The notes under the pieces were generated by a model. The model saw nothing but the letters and a program-made list of their open reading frames with translations. It was not told the origin of the DNA and made no database searches. Both the position numbers and the translations under genes were made by a program. From the NCBI GenBank assembly GCA_014237465.1, contig JABZFM010000013.1, forward strand, positions 39,602 to 103,601: a stretch of DNA of 64,000 nt. Reading direction: 5' to 3'. This stretch comes from Desulfobacteraceae bacterium (GTDB taxonomy: Bacteria > Desulfobacterota > Desulfobacteria > Desulfobacterales > Desulfosalsimonadaceae). Positions 44,290 to 53,941 of this stretch are shown in pieces; the stretch's first letter is position 1, and every line of letters starts with the position of its first letter.

Positions 44290-44931
44290 ATGATTACAAT
44301 TCGGGTAGACAATAAAAAATTGACGGTCAAAGAGGGAACCAATCTGCTTAAGGCCTGTTTAGACAATGATATTTATATCCCGAATTTATGCTATGTTGAG
44401 AAAATGAGTCATCCACCGGCCTCCTGCCGCTTATGTTTCGTCGAAATAGAAGGGGAAAAACACCCCATCCCGGCATGTACTGTGAAGGTTACCCGGGAAA
44501 TCGTTGTAAAGACGGATAGTCCCGGCGTGCGACAACTCCAGAAAGTGGCCCTTCAACTTCTTTTGTCAGTGCATCATTTGGACTGCCGAAACTGCGAGGC
44601 CAATAGAAAATGCGCTCTGCAAAAAATCGCCAAATTTTTAAACGTCGGGTTAAAATCCAAACATCTGGATCATTTCCTAAAGGAAATGGAAATCGATCAA
44701 AGGCACCCGTTCCTCAATTATTACCCGAACCGGTGCGTGCTTTGCGGCAGGTGTATTCATGTTTGCCGCGACCGGAACAAACAGGCGCAGTTAACCTTTG
44801 CCAATCGGGGGTTTGACACGGTAATCAGCTTTTTTATAAAACCGGGGGCCCCTCCGCTCCAATGTGATGCTTGCCGTGCCTGTATCGAAGCATGCCCTGT
44901 CGCGGCAATTCTACCTAAAATTTCAAATTAG
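44290..44931 (+). CDS. HoxU-like iron-sulfur diaphorase subunit
   Basis: The 213-residue protein has a plant-type [2Fe-2S] domain (CYVEKMSHPPASCRLC, later PACTVKV), the His/Cys cluster region HHLDCRNCEANRKC, and a C-terminal double [4Fe-4S] ferredoxin (CVLCGRCIHVC, CDACRACIEACP). It corresponds to the N-terminal part of NuoG or HndD but has no catalytic hydrogenase domain. It would link the NuoF-like subunit to a separate enzyme, perhaps the hydrogenase or formate dehydrogenase encoded elsewhere in the window. Confidence 0.88.
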   Translation: MITIRVDNKKLTVKEGTNLLKACLDNDIYIPNLCYVEKMSHPPASCRLCFVEIEGEKHPIPACTVKVTREIVVKTDSPGVRQLQKVALQLLLSVHHLDCRNCEANRKCALQKIAKFLNVGLKSKHLDHFLKEMEIDQRHPFLNYYPNRCVLCGRCIHVCRDRNKQAQLTFANRGFDTVISFFIKPGAPPLQCDACRACIEACPVAAILPKISN

Positions 44932-44958
44932 CCGGAGTCTTCAGGATCACCATAAAAA

Positions 44959-47109
44959 ATGGATAACCCAACCCGGCCTAAAATAAATAAAAAGATCATT
45001 ATTGCTTTAATATTTGCCACCGTCCTGGTGCTGACCGCTGGTGCCGTACTGGACCTGTGGCTAAACCGGGAATTGAAAAAAACGGCCAGACAACAGTTTA
45101 ATGATCAACAAATGGTCATTGCCCGTAACATCAACCATTTAATTACCAACAAACTGGATTTTTTAAAAAAAGAAATCCTTCTCACCGCTAAGAAAATCCC
45201 TGCCGGTCCATTTGACCCGAAAACAGCGGAAACAAAAATTTCGGAAAATCTTTCCCGGGTGGCTGAACGCGGTGTGATCTCCATTGAGATAACTGATAGT
45301 GCCGCCATGAAGTCTTATATTTACGCACCGCATAGATACTGGTTTGAAAAAAAAGAACCGGTTGATAAAAAATTTGATGATGTTTTAAATTCTGTAGAAT
45401 CATCTGAAGAAAATGGAATATGGATATCTTCTGCTGAAAAAGAACCTTCTGGTATCATGTTGAAGATGGGCCGGTATCTTTCCGGCTCAACTCCAAAAAT
45501 AATGGTTTTTAAAATAAATATGTCCTGGTTCCTAGGCCCGCTATTACAAAATGTTCGTTCCGGAAAAACCGGATACGCCTGGATTATCGATGATAACGGC
45601 ATGTTCGTCTTTCATCCGGAACCCGGGTTCATCGGAGAAAATGCGTTTAAGGCACGTAAAAAAAAAGAACCCGGCCTTTCTTACCGAAATATCAACTTTA
45701 TTCAAAAAGAAAAAATGCTCAAAGGGCTGGAAAGCACGGGATCATACTCGACCGGCTGGCACCGGGGAATTACCGGTAAAATTGAAAAACTCATTGCCTA
45801 CTGCCCTGTCGATATCTCTGCCACTCCACCGCAAAAATGGTCGGTGGCGGTGGTCGCCCCGGTTTCGGAAATAGAAGAATCCATCAACAGGATAAACGTA
45901 TGGCGTTTTTTGTTCCAGACGATGATCATTGGAATTATCCTGCTGGCCGGCCTGAGTATTATGATTCTGGAAATAAGGTGGTCACGGGCACTTGAAAACA
46001 AAGTCAGCGTAAGAACAAAAGATCTCAAAAAATCAGAAGAAAAATACCGGTCCCTGGTGGAAAGCGCAGACGATTTTATTTTTACGATTGATTCTGAAGG
46101 TAAATTCCAGTCCATGAACAGCTTTACTGCCAATTTTTTCGGGGGCAGTCCGGATGACTTTATTGGAATAGAGATTCAAAAAGTTCTCACAAAGGAGGCG
46201 GCAAAAAAACAATTAAAAATGCTCGACCTTGTTTACAGGCACAAACGAAGCGTTCGGGATGATTTCCAACTCAGGATGGGAGACCATCAAATATGGATCA
46301 GCGCCAATTTCATGCCCATCCGGGATGATAGCGGAAAAGTGAGCACTGTTTTGTGCATTGCAAGGGATATTACCGAAGCGAAAAACCTTGAAAGGCAACT
46401 GGTAAACACGGAAAAACTTGCCGCCCTCGGAACCCTGGCGGCAGGCGTTGCCCATGAAATCAATAATCCCCTGGGGGTGATCCTCGGTTTCTGCGATCTG
46501 TTAATCCGAAAAAAAGAAAAAGGGTCTCAGGAGTTTGAAGATTTGAAAACCATTGAACGGCAGGGAAATCACTGCAAGCAGATTGTGGAAAATCTGCTGC
46601 GGTTTGCACGCCATGGGGAAGGGACTTCAACATATTCAGATGTGAACCAATGCTTAAATGAAGTAACCGGTATTGTGGCGCATACTCTGGAAATTAATGA
46701 TATTGAACTGATAATGGATCTAAACACCCAGATCCCGCCTGTACGGGGAAATCCCCGAGAACTCCAGCAGGTCTTTTTAAATCTGATCAACAATGCAATC
46801 GCAGCCATGAAAGAAAACGGGTCGCTGACAATCCGCACCGCTATCGACAATTCACGTCAAAAGGCAATTATTCAGTTTAAAGATACCGGAACAGGCATAA
46901 AAAATGAAGACCTGGACCATATCTTTGAACCTTTTTTTACCACCAAACCGGAGGGGGAAGGGACGGGTCTGGGGCTGTCGGTCAGCTATGGTATAATTTC
47001 CAAGCTTGGCGGCATGATTGACTGTGTCAGTAGCCCGACTGGTTCTACAGACGGACGGCATGGAACAATTTTTACCGTAAAAATACCCACCCAAAAACAG
47101 GAGGCGTAA
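44959..47109 (+). CDS. Membrane sensor histidine kinase (Cache-PAS)
   Basis: The 716-residue kinase has membrane helices at about 12-34 and 318-338 flanking a periplasmic Cache-type domain (SGKTGYAWIIDDNGMFVFHP near 201-220), a PAS domain at 361-475 (YRSLVESADDFIFTID), the HisKA domain with His499 in GVAHEINNPLGV, and an ATPase domain (FKDTGTGIKNEDLDHIFEPF, GTGLGLS). It overlaps the NtrC-type regulator gene by one base (TAATGG), a classical pair. The ligand is unknown. Confidence 0.92.
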   Translation: MDNPTRPKINKKIIIALIFATVLVLTAGAVLDLWLNRELKKTARQQFNDQQMVIARNINHLITNKLDFLKKEILLTAKKIPAGPFDPKTAETKISENLSRVAERGVISIEITDSAAMKSYIYAPHRYWFEKKEPVDKKFDDVLNSVESSEENGIWISSAEKEPSGIMLKMGRYLSGSTPKIMVFKINMSWFLGPLLQNVRSGKTGYAWIIDDNGMFVFHPEPGFIGENAFKARKKKEPGLSYRNINFIQKEKMLKGLESTGSYSTGWHRGITGKIEKLIAYCPVDISATPPQKWSVAVVAPVSEIEESINRINVWRFLFQTMIIGIILLAGLSIMILEIRWSRALENKVSVRTKDLKKSEEKYRSLVESADDFIFTIDSEGKFQSMNSFTANFFGGSPDDFIGIEIQKVLTKEAAKKQLKMLDLVYRHKRSVRDDFQLRMGDHQIWISANFMPIRDDSGKVSTVLCIARDITEAKNLERQLVNTEKLAALGTLAAGVAHEINNPLGVILGFCDLLIRKKEKGSQEFEDLKTIERQGNHCKQIVENLLRFARHGEGTSTYSDVNQCLNEVTGIVAHTLEINDIELIMDLNTQIPPVRGNPRELQQVFLNLINNAIAAMKENGSLTIRTAIDNSRQKAIIQFKDTGTGIKNEDLDHIFEPFFTTKPEGEGTGLGLSVSYGIISKLGGMIDCVSSPTGSTDGRHGTIFTVKIPTQKQEA

Positions 47110-48536
47110 TGGCCGGCAGGATATTAATCGTAGACGACGAAAAAGACATGCTGACACTGTTAACGAGAATCATATCAGAAGAAACGGATCATCACGTGAC
47201 AGCCGACGGTGACCCTTTAAATGCACTCAACCGGTTTAAAAATGAACCGTTCGATCTCGTAATAACAGATTTAAAGATGCCTAAAATGGGCGGAATGGCC
47301 CTGCTCAAAGAAATGAAAAAAATCCGGCCGGAAATTTCCGTTGTTGTAATAACCGCCTACGCGACAATTGAAACTGCCGTAGAGGCGGTCAAGCTGGGGG
47401 CATATGACTACATCACCAAGCCGTTTAAACGCGAGCGAATACTCCTGACCATTGATAAGGTCTTGTCATGGCAAAAAATGCTGGCGGAAAATATAACCCT
47501 TCGCAAAGTACTCGCTGAAAAGGAAGGCGTTCCGCCAATGATCGGCGCAACCCCGCGAATAAAAAAACTCTTTGAAAAAATAAAACAGGTTGCCCCCACG
47601 ACCGCTACCGTGCTGATTACCGGTGAAAGCGGCACCGGAAAGGAACTGGTCGCAAAGGCGCTTCATCACAACAGCCGGAAAAAAAATGAAAAAATGATTA
47701 CCGTAAACTGTACGGCGATCACTGAAAACGTGATTGAAAGCGAACTGTTCGGTCATGTGAAAGGGGCGTTTACCGGGGCATGGAAGGACAAAAAAGGACT
47801 GGTTGAAATCGCGGACGGCGGCACTCTTTTTTTAGATGAAATCGGCGATTTAAGCCTTTCCATGCAGACAAAACTCCTGCGTCTCATTCAGGAAGGTGAG
47901 TTTAAACCCGTGGGGAGCACCTTCACAAAAAAAGCGGATATCCGGTTTATCGCCGCGACAAATCACTGTCTTGAGGAAGATATTAAAGAAAAACGATTCA
48001 GGGAAGACCTGTTTTATCGATTAAATGTCATTCGGATTGAAATCCCTTCGCTCAATGAACGAAAAGAAGACATTCCCCTTCTGGCCCGGTTTTTTTTAAA
48101 AAAATATGCCCTTCTTAACCAAAAAGATATCTTCGATTTTACGCCGGATGCCATCAGTGCCCTTTTATCTCAGGATTTTCCCGGTAACATTCGGGAGCTG
48201 GAAAACCTCATTGAACGCAGCGTTATTTTCAGCAACGGTGAACGCCTCGGTCAAAGGGATTTATTTCCGGACAATACGCCAAGCAATATACCGGACATCA
48301 TATGCCCGGAATTCAGCCGGGAGATTATGGACCTGCCCTTCCGGGAGGCGAAAGAGAAAATGATTCAATTATTCCATGTGCAATACATCCAATCCGTCCT
48401 TGAAAATTCCGGCGGGAATATCAGCCGGGCGGCAGAACAAGCCGGCATTCAAAGGCAGTATTTGCACCGGCTGATGAAAGAGGTGAAGATAAACGCCGAA
48501 GCGTATAAATCAAAACCTGAAAAAAGCACTTTTTGA
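47109..48536 (+). CDS. NtrC-type sigma-54-dependent response regulator
   Basis: The 475-residue activator has an intact receiver (Asp54 in ITDLKMP, ITAYAT, ITKPF), an AAA+ domain with Walker A GESGTGKE near residue 178, the sigma-54 contact loop GAFTGA near 220, Walker B GGTLFLDEIGD, and a C-terminal Fis-type helix-turn-helix (NISRAAEQAGIQRQYLHRLM). It is paired with the kinase just upstream. It is the only recognised sigma-54 activator in the window and a candidate controller of the sigma-54 promoters found here. Confidence 0.94.
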   Translation: MAGRILIVDDEKDMLTLLTRIISEETDHHVTADGDPLNALNRFKNEPFDLVITDLKMPKMGGMALLKEMKKIRPEISVVVITAYATIETAVEAVKLGAYDYITKPFKRERILLTIDKVLSWQKMLAENITLRKVLAEKEGVPPMIGATPRIKKLFEKIKQVAPTTATVLITGESGTGKELVAKALHHNSRKKNEKMITVNCTAITENVIESELFGHVKGAFTGAWKDKKGLVEIADGGTLFLDEIGDLSLSMQTKLLRLIQEGEFKPVGSTFTKKADIRFIAATNHCLEEDIKEKRFREDLFYRLNVIRIEIPSLNERKEDIPLLARFFLKKYALLNQKDIFDFTPDAISALLSQDFPGNIRELENLIERSVIFSNGERLGQRDLFPDNTPSNIPDIICPEFSREIMDLPFREAKEKMIQLFHVQYIQSVLENSGGNISRAAEQAGIQRQYLHRLMKEVKINAEAYKSKPEKSTF

Positions 48537-48586
48537 ACATGAAATTTTCTACAATAAGCTCCGGAATGAAGTAGGAGAAATTCAAC

Positions 48587-49534
48587 ATGTATTTCCCGGT
48601 TGCCGATATCGAATTAAATCCGTTCATACCCCCTGCAATCGCTTTTATTATTTCTTTCTTCACCTCCATGGGAGGTGTCTCCGGTGCATTCCTGATTTTA
48701 CCCTTTCAGGTCAGCGTACTCGGCTTTAATACCCCGGCGGTAAGCGCTACCAATCAGCTTTTCAACATCGTTGCAATTCCCAGTGGCGTGTATCGGTATA
48801 TCCGGGAGGGACGCATGGTATGGCCCCTGACATGGGTCGTTATCATCGGAACATTGCCCGGCGTATTCATCGGCGCTGTCCTGCGCGTTCAATATCTTCC
48901 GGATCCTAAAAATTTCAAAATGTTCGCGGGGTTCGTGTTGCTTTATATCGGGGCCAGACTGCTGAAAGATCTTCTAAAAAGAAAAAATTCTGAAAACAAT
49001 AATGTTTCCACTGAAGAACAATTTCAACAACTGGTTAAATCATACACCCCGGAACCGGGACAGAGACAATTACCGAAAGTCATTATAAAAAAATTCAATC
49101 TATCTCATATTGTTTATGAGTTTTATGGTCAGGAATTTGATATCAATACGCCGGGCATAATCGCGCTCTGCTTTATTGTGGGAATTATCGGCGGTGTTTA
49201 CGGGATTGGCGGCGGGGCGATTATTGCGCCGTTTTTTGTCAGTTTTTTTGGTCTTCCGGTGTATACCGTGGCAGGCGCTTCATTGATGGGAACATTTGTC
49301 ACTTCAATTGCCGGTGTCCTGTTTTATCAGGCCATCGCGCCGTTTTATCCGGATATGGCCGTTGCGCCGGACTGGGCTTTGGGATTTCTGTTCGGCATCG
49401 GCGGCTTTGCCGGCATGTATTGCGGGGCAAGGGCTCAGAAATTTGTTCCTGCGAAAAGAATCAAATGGATTTTGGTTGCCTGCCTGCTATTTGCTTCGGC
49501 CAAATATATTTTTGATTTTTTTGTATCTTCTTAA
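48587..49534 (+). CDS. TauE/SafE-family membrane permease
   Basis: The 315-residue protein has about eight membrane helices and the two TauE-type repeats: GGVSGAFLILPFQV with NTPAVSATNQLFN near residues 26-60, and GGVYGIGGGAIIAPFFV with GASLMGTF near 197-240. A soluble loop of about 60 residues lies between the halves. Family members move sulfite, sulfonates or other organic anions, generally out of the cell. No adjacent metabolic gene fixes the substrate. Confidence 0.85.
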   Translation: MYFPVADIELNPFIPPAIAFIISFFTSMGGVSGAFLILPFQVSVLGFNTPAVSATNQLFNIVAIPSGVYRYIREGRMVWPLTWVVIIGTLPGVFIGAVLRVQYLPDPKNFKMFAGFVLLYIGARLLKDLLKRKNSENNNVSTEEQFQQLVKSYTPEPGQRQLPKVIIKKFNLSHIVYEFYGQEFDINTPGIIALCFIVGIIGGVYGIGGGAIIAPFFVSFFGLPVYTVAGASLMGTFVTSIAGVLFYQAIAPFYPDMAVAPDWALGFLFGIGGFAGMYCGARAQKFVPAKRIKWILVACLLFASAKYIFDFFVSS

Positions 49535-49645
49535 ATAGTGCAATTATCTTTATAAAACATTTCAGCTTGCCAAAATCGATATCGACATTATTTTAGTTCG
49601 TATACAAATTACTTCAGATTCTTTGTTCTTAAAAAGGAAAACCCC

Positions 49646-50350
49646 ATGTCCTTAGTAACCGCAGACCGGTTGGAGAAAACCTATCAAATCGATGAAATTT
49701 CAGTTAATGCCATTCGCGGTGTCAATTTTACCATTGAACCGGCATCCTTTGTTTCATTTGTCGGGCCGTCTGGTAGCGGTAAAAGCACTTTGCTCAATAT
49801 GATTGGCTGTCTTGATCCGCCGACAAACGGCTCTTTACAGGTTGTTGGCCGGGACATCACCCGAATGGATCGTAAGCAGGCGGCGCGTTTTCGGGGTGAG
49901 CACATCGGTTTTGTGTTCCAGGACTTTAATCTGATACCGGTATTGACGGTCTTTGAAAACGTGGAATATCCCTTGCTTATGGTACAGAACCGTCCGGCCC
50001 AAGAACGTAAAAAACGGGTGAACGACCTACTCGAAGCCGTCGGCATGGGGGACCAGGGCGGCAAATATCCAAGCCAGATATCCGGCGGGCAAAAGCAGCG
50101 GGTAGCTGTGGCCCGTGCTCTGGTAACCAATGCCAAACTGGTTTTGGCAGATGAGCCAACCGCAAACTTAGATGGGAAAACAGCCAACCGGATTATCAGC
50201 CTGATGAAAAAAATGCGTGATGAATTTAAAACCACCTTTATTTTTTCCACCCACGACCCGAAGGTGATGCAAAACGCGGAAATCGTTTTTACCCTTGAAG
50301 ACGGTAAGCTCCATCAACGGCAAAACCATAACGGAGGAGGCCATGGTTAA
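49646..50350 (+). CDS. ABC transporter ATP-binding protein (MacB/LolD type)
   Basis: The 234-residue ATPase has Walker A GPSGSGKSTLLN near residue 40, Q-loop FVFQDFNLIP, signature SGGQKQRVAVARAL, Walker B LVLADEPTANLD and the switch STHDP, all intact. The MacB/LolD subclass uses a mechanotransmission-type FtsX permease, and such a permease gene follows, overlapping by eight bases. Together with the next two genes it probably forms an envelope export or lipid-transfer system. Confidence 0.93.
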   Translation: MSLVTADRLEKTYQIDEISVNAIRGVNFTIEPASFVSFVGPSGSGKSTLLNMIGCLDPPTNGSLQVVGRDITRMDRKQAARFRGEHIGFVFQDFNLIPVLTVFENVEYPLLMVQNRPAQERKKRVNDLLEAVGMGDQGGKYPSQISGGQKQRVAVARALVTNAKLVLADEPTANLDGKTANRIISLMKKMRDEFKTTFIFSTHDPKVMQNAEIVFTLEDGKLHQRQNHNGGGHG

Positions 50351-51602
50351 TATTATAAAAATTGCCGCCCGTAACCTGCGGCGGTATTTGCGACGGACGT
50401 TGCTGACGTCAGCCTTGATTACGCTGGGCGTGGTGGCGGTGCTGCTGTTTATTTCCATCACCGGATCATTTAAAGAAATGATGGTCGGCCAGATTACGGA
50501 CTCCATGCTCGGCCATATACAGGTCCACCGCAAAGGATATCTGGCTTCCATTGACAACCTGCCGCTCAATCGAAACCTGAACCAAAGCCAGGTGGCAAAG
50601 GTGGAAGAGATTTTAAGGGATATCGATAGGGACACAGACGCAGTGGAATCCTTTTCCATGCGGATTAAACTCGGGGCCATGTTCAGTAATTACACCGAAA
50701 CCACCAATATCCGGCTAAATACGGTTATCCCCGAGCAGGAGGTCAAGACCGTTCCGTTGCTTCCCGACCGCATTATTAAAGGGCAAAAAAAAGAGGCTTT
50801 ACTGCAAAAAGGTGAAATCCTCGTCCCCGAACTGATTGCCAATGGCATGAAAGTAAAAGTGGGTGACAGTGTCGTGCTGGTGGCCAATAACAAGGACGGA
50901 TCGGTCAATGGAAAAACGTTCACGGTCAGTGGCGTTCTTGAAGGCATTTCCGGCCCCGGGGGCCGGGATGGGGTCATTCATTTAGATGATGCCCGGGAAT
51001 TGCTGCGCATTAACGGCGTTGAAATCAGTGAAATCGCCATCCGCCTGAAAAACATGGACCATCTTTCCATGGTTTTTTCCAGGCTCAAGGCCGGGCTTGA
51101 ACCCCTGCGGGACAAAAAAGACAGGTCAATATTTGAAGTGCATACATGGGAAAAACTGACGCCGTTTTACAATATCGCTAAAATGATTGACCTGATGACC
51201 TTTTTTATTAAAATCATGCTGGTGGCCATTGTTCTGGTTAGCATCATGAATGTAATGATCATGGCCGTTTACGAGCGGATTAATGAAATCGGTACCATTG
51301 CCGCCATCGGCACATTACCGGGTAAAATTATGGCCCTGTTCGTCACCGAAGGGTTTCTGCTGGGTGTGCTTGGCACGGCTGCCGGAACGGTGATCAGCCT
51401 GATCAGCATTGCGCTGATCAATGCCGCTGAAATTACCTTTAACTTCGGCCGGCAATCCGATCTCTTATTGGCACCGGTCATCGGCGCAGGAGATGTCATC
51501 ACCATTGTTCTGATCGTAATCGCCATCTCTGTTTTAGCCAGCCTGCAACCGGCCTTTAAGGCGGCAAGAATGGACCCGATCACCGCTCTTCGGCATGTGT
51601 AA
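50343..51602 (+). CDS. ABC transporter permease (FtsX/MacB type)
   Basis: The 419-residue permease has an N-terminal helix, a large periplasmic domain (about residues 50-270) and three C-terminal helices with VSIMNVMIMAVYERINEIGT, the layout of LolC/E and MacB permeases. It ends AARMDPITALRHV, the usual FtsX-family end. The ATG at 50343 overlaps the stop of the ATPase gene and is preferred to a codon 48 bases upstream. Confidence 0.9.
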   Translation: MVNIIKIAARNLRRYLRRTLLTSALITLGVVAVLLFISITGSFKEMMVGQITDSMLGHIQVHRKGYLASIDNLPLNRNLNQSQVAKVEEILRDIDRDTDAVESFSMRIKLGAMFSNYTETTNIRLNTVIPEQEVKTVPLLPDRIIKGQKKEALLQKGEILVPELIANGMKVKVGDSVVLVANNKDGSVNGKTFTVSGVLEGISGPGGRDGVIHLDDARELLRINGVEISEIAIRLKNMDHLSMVFSRLKAGLEPLRDKKDRSIFEVHTWEKLTPFYNIAKMIDLMTFFIKIMLVAIVLVSIMNVMIMAVYERINEIGTIAAIGTLPGKIMALFVTEGFLLGVLGTAAGTVISLISIALINAAEITFNFGRQSDLLLAPVIGAGDVITIVLIVIAISVLASLQPAFKAARMDPITALRHV

Positions 51603-51627
51603 TTATCTAAAAGGAGGCATCTATATA

Positions 51628-52398
51628 ATGATTCAGCGCATAATTTCATCAATTCCCCGAAAACTTTTTTTAAACATATTTGTTTATGGGATTTTGATTT
51701 TGTTTTTAGCTGGCCCGTCAGCAGCCCTTGACGGCAATGAAATTCTGCTGCAGGTGGACCGTAACCTCCAGCCCGAATCCTATGAAATGTACCGCAAGCT
51801 CATCAACATTGAACCGGACGGCAGCAAAAAGGAGTATGTCCTTTACACGGTTAAAAAGGGGCAGGACAAAATGGTCGCCCTGTTTCTTTCCCCGGCCAGC
51901 GAAAAAGGGAGAGCCACCCTTCGGCTGGGTGACAATATGTGGCTTTATATCCCCAACGTGGGAAAACCGCTGCGAATCACAAGTCTGCAGTCGGTTGTCG
52001 GCGGCGTTTTCAACAATTCAGACATTTTGCGCTTAGATTACAGTGCGGAATATAATACCGCCATTTTAGAGGAAACCGCGGAAGCCTACGTCCTTGACTG
52101 CAAGGCCAAAACGTCATCAGTGGCCTATGACCGGTTGAAAATGAATGTGGACAAAAAAACCATGACTCCTGTTACCATTGAATGCCATGCCGCCAGCGGC
52201 ATGCTGATCAAAACCCTTTATTACAAAGAAATTAAAGAATTCAGCGATGGTCTCTCACGTCCATCGGTTCTTGAAACGGACAGTCCCTTATATAAAGGGT
52301 ATAAATCCGTTATGATTTATGCAAAGATTAATAAAAAAGAATTTGCCGATGAGGTATTTACCTTAAATTATCTGCCCAGAGTTGATGAATTGCGATGA
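51628..52398 (+). CDS. Outer-membrane lipoprotein-sorting family protein (LolA-like)
   Basis: The 256-residue product starts with a signal peptide (LNIFVYGILILFLAGPSAAL) and has the LolA/LolB-like shell of beta strands: YEMYRKLINIEPDGSKKEYVLY, GDNMWLYIPNVGKPLRI, then VLDCKAKTSSVAYDRLKM. Such proteins carry hydrophobic cargo and often occur with MacB-type ABC permeases and RND pumps. The ATG at 51628 behind AAAGGAGG is chosen. It overlaps the next gene by four bases. Confidence 0.85.
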   Translation: MIQRIISSIPRKLFLNIFVYGILILFLAGPSAALDGNEILLQVDRNLQPESYEMYRKLINIEPDGSKKEYVLYTVKKGQDKMVALFLSPASEKGRATLRLGDNMWLYIPNVGKPLRITSLQSVVGGVFNNSDILRLDYSAEYNTAILEETAEAYVLDCKAKTSSVAYDRLKMNVDKKTMTPVTIECHAASGMLIKTLYYKEIKEFSDGLSRPSVLETDSPLYKGYKSVMIYAKINKKEFADEVFTLNYLPRVDELR

Positions 52399-53717
52399 AA
52401 AAAGGCTGTGGACGAATATTTTGCCGTCTCCTTTTTTTTGCAGCCGTCCTGTTCCTGTTATTTTCGCACGCCAATGCGGCGCCTGAAGAGGATTACAGTT
52501 TTGATTTAAAGGCGTTTGAATCCAAACCATTTGAATTCGGGGGGTATGCGGAAATTAAGTGGGAACATATGGACCTGAATAAAGAAGGTGCCTTCTACAC
52601 GCTCAATTTTAATGATGACCCTCGCAGCACACTCGACCGTTTTACCGGCACCCTGCAGCTTGGCGGGCGTTATAAAAAAGGGATCTGGGCATTTAATGGG
52701 CTGCTGAACGCTGCCGGTCGTCATGATAATAACGGCTGGTCGGATTCTGTGGATATTTTTGAAGCCAACTTAAGTCTCAAGCCAACGCCCTTTGCCATTA
52801 TTGACCTTGGAAAAAAAACGTTTAAATGGGGCAAAGGGTATGCCTGGAATCCGGTGGGATTTATTGACCGGCCCAAAGATCCCAACGACCCCGAAGAAGC
52901 AATGGAAGGATATATCGTAACCGGGCTGGACCTGATAAAAAGTTTTAACGGATCTTTACAGACAGTCGCCCTGACGACAGTTGTTCTGCCGGTGTGGGAG
53001 GGTGTGAATGAAGATTTTGGCGAAAAGGATCATGTCAACTTTGCTGGCAAGCTTTATATGCTCTATCGGGATACGGATATTGATCTTGTGGTGTTTACCG
53101 GCAACAGCCGCTCAACCCGATTCGGTGCCGATTTTTCAACAAACCTGACAACTAATTTTGAAATCCACGGGGAATTTGCTTATATTACCGATTACCAACA
53201 AAATTATCTTTCTGAAATCAGGGCATCAACCCCCCGCAAGGGTTCGATCAAAAAATACCTGGCCGGACTGCGGTATCTGACTGAAAATGATATCACCACT
53301 ATTATTGAATTGTATCACAATGGCGCCGGTTTCTCGGAATCGGAACTTGCAAATTTCTATCAACTGGTTGACGATGCTGACACAAATCTGCAAAATACCG
53401 GGTCCGACACCCTTTTTCACACCGCTGAAAGCATTTCCGATATGGGATATGCCGCTCCACAGTTAGGCCGCAATTATCTGTATCTTAAAATCAACCAGAA
53501 AGACCCGTTTGACATCCTTTACTTTACCCCGGGACTGATTGCCATTTTAAACCTTGACGATCAGAGCTTTTCCATCACTCCTGAAATACTGTATACCGGT
53601 TTTACCAACTGGGAACTCCGGATGCGGATGACGTTTCTAAACGGCGGAAATCACACCGAGTTTGCGGAGAAACAAAACGAAAATAAGCTGGAGTGCCGTA
53701 TCCGATATCATTTTTAA
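52395..53717 (+). CDS. Outer-membrane beta-barrel protein
   Basis: The 440-residue protein has a signal peptide (LLFFAAVLFLLFSHANAAP) and a mature part of alternating aromatic/polar strands such as FGGYAEIKWEHMDL, FEIHGEFAYITDY and NWELRMRMTFLNGG, ending ECRIRYHF, with a C-terminal Phe as in outer-membrane porins. It is translationally coupled to the LolA-like gene and is likely the outer-membrane part of the same export system. No specific family is assigned. Confidence 0.78.
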   Translation: MKKGCGRIFCRLLFFAAVLFLLFSHANAAPEEDYSFDLKAFESKPFEFGGYAEIKWEHMDLNKEGAFYTLNFNDDPRSTLDRFTGTLQLGGRYKKGIWAFNGLLNAAGRHDNNGWSDSVDIFEANLSLKPTPFAIIDLGKKTFKWGKGYAWNPVGFIDRPKDPNDPEEAMEGYIVTGLDLIKSFNGSLQTVALTTVVLPVWEGVNEDFGEKDHVNFAGKLYMLYRDTDIDLVVFTGNSRSTRFGADFSTNLTTNFEIHGEFAYITDYQQNYLSEIRASTPRKGSIKKYLAGLRYLTENDITTIIELYHNGAGFSESELANFYQLVDDADTNLQNTGSDTLFHTAESISDMGYAAPQLGRNYLYLKINQKDPFDILYFTPGLIAILNLDDQSFSITPEILYTGFTNWELRMRMTFLNGGNHTEFAEKQNENKLECRIRYHF

Positions 53718-53941
53718 TGGCTTCGTAAATCCTGACCGGACGGGACTGCGTTGCGCTGCATCCTTCGTTTCTTCAAAGTACGAAAAGTACGAATCATCAC
53801 TGACGAATTTGCGCGCCTTGCCAATTTTACGCGAATGGTGAACTTTTATACTTTGCCATCGAAATCTGACTTTTTACGAGTGTATCATTTTTTCTGGTTC
53901 GAGAGAAAAACCGGCTGCCGGTTGCATATATTTACAGGGAT

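Noticed and set aside
53718..53941. Gap between the outer-membrane protein and SGNH hydrolase genes with a 66-residue open frame
   Set aside because: The frame has no ribosome site and no family pattern; the convergent gap seems to hold only degraded sequence.
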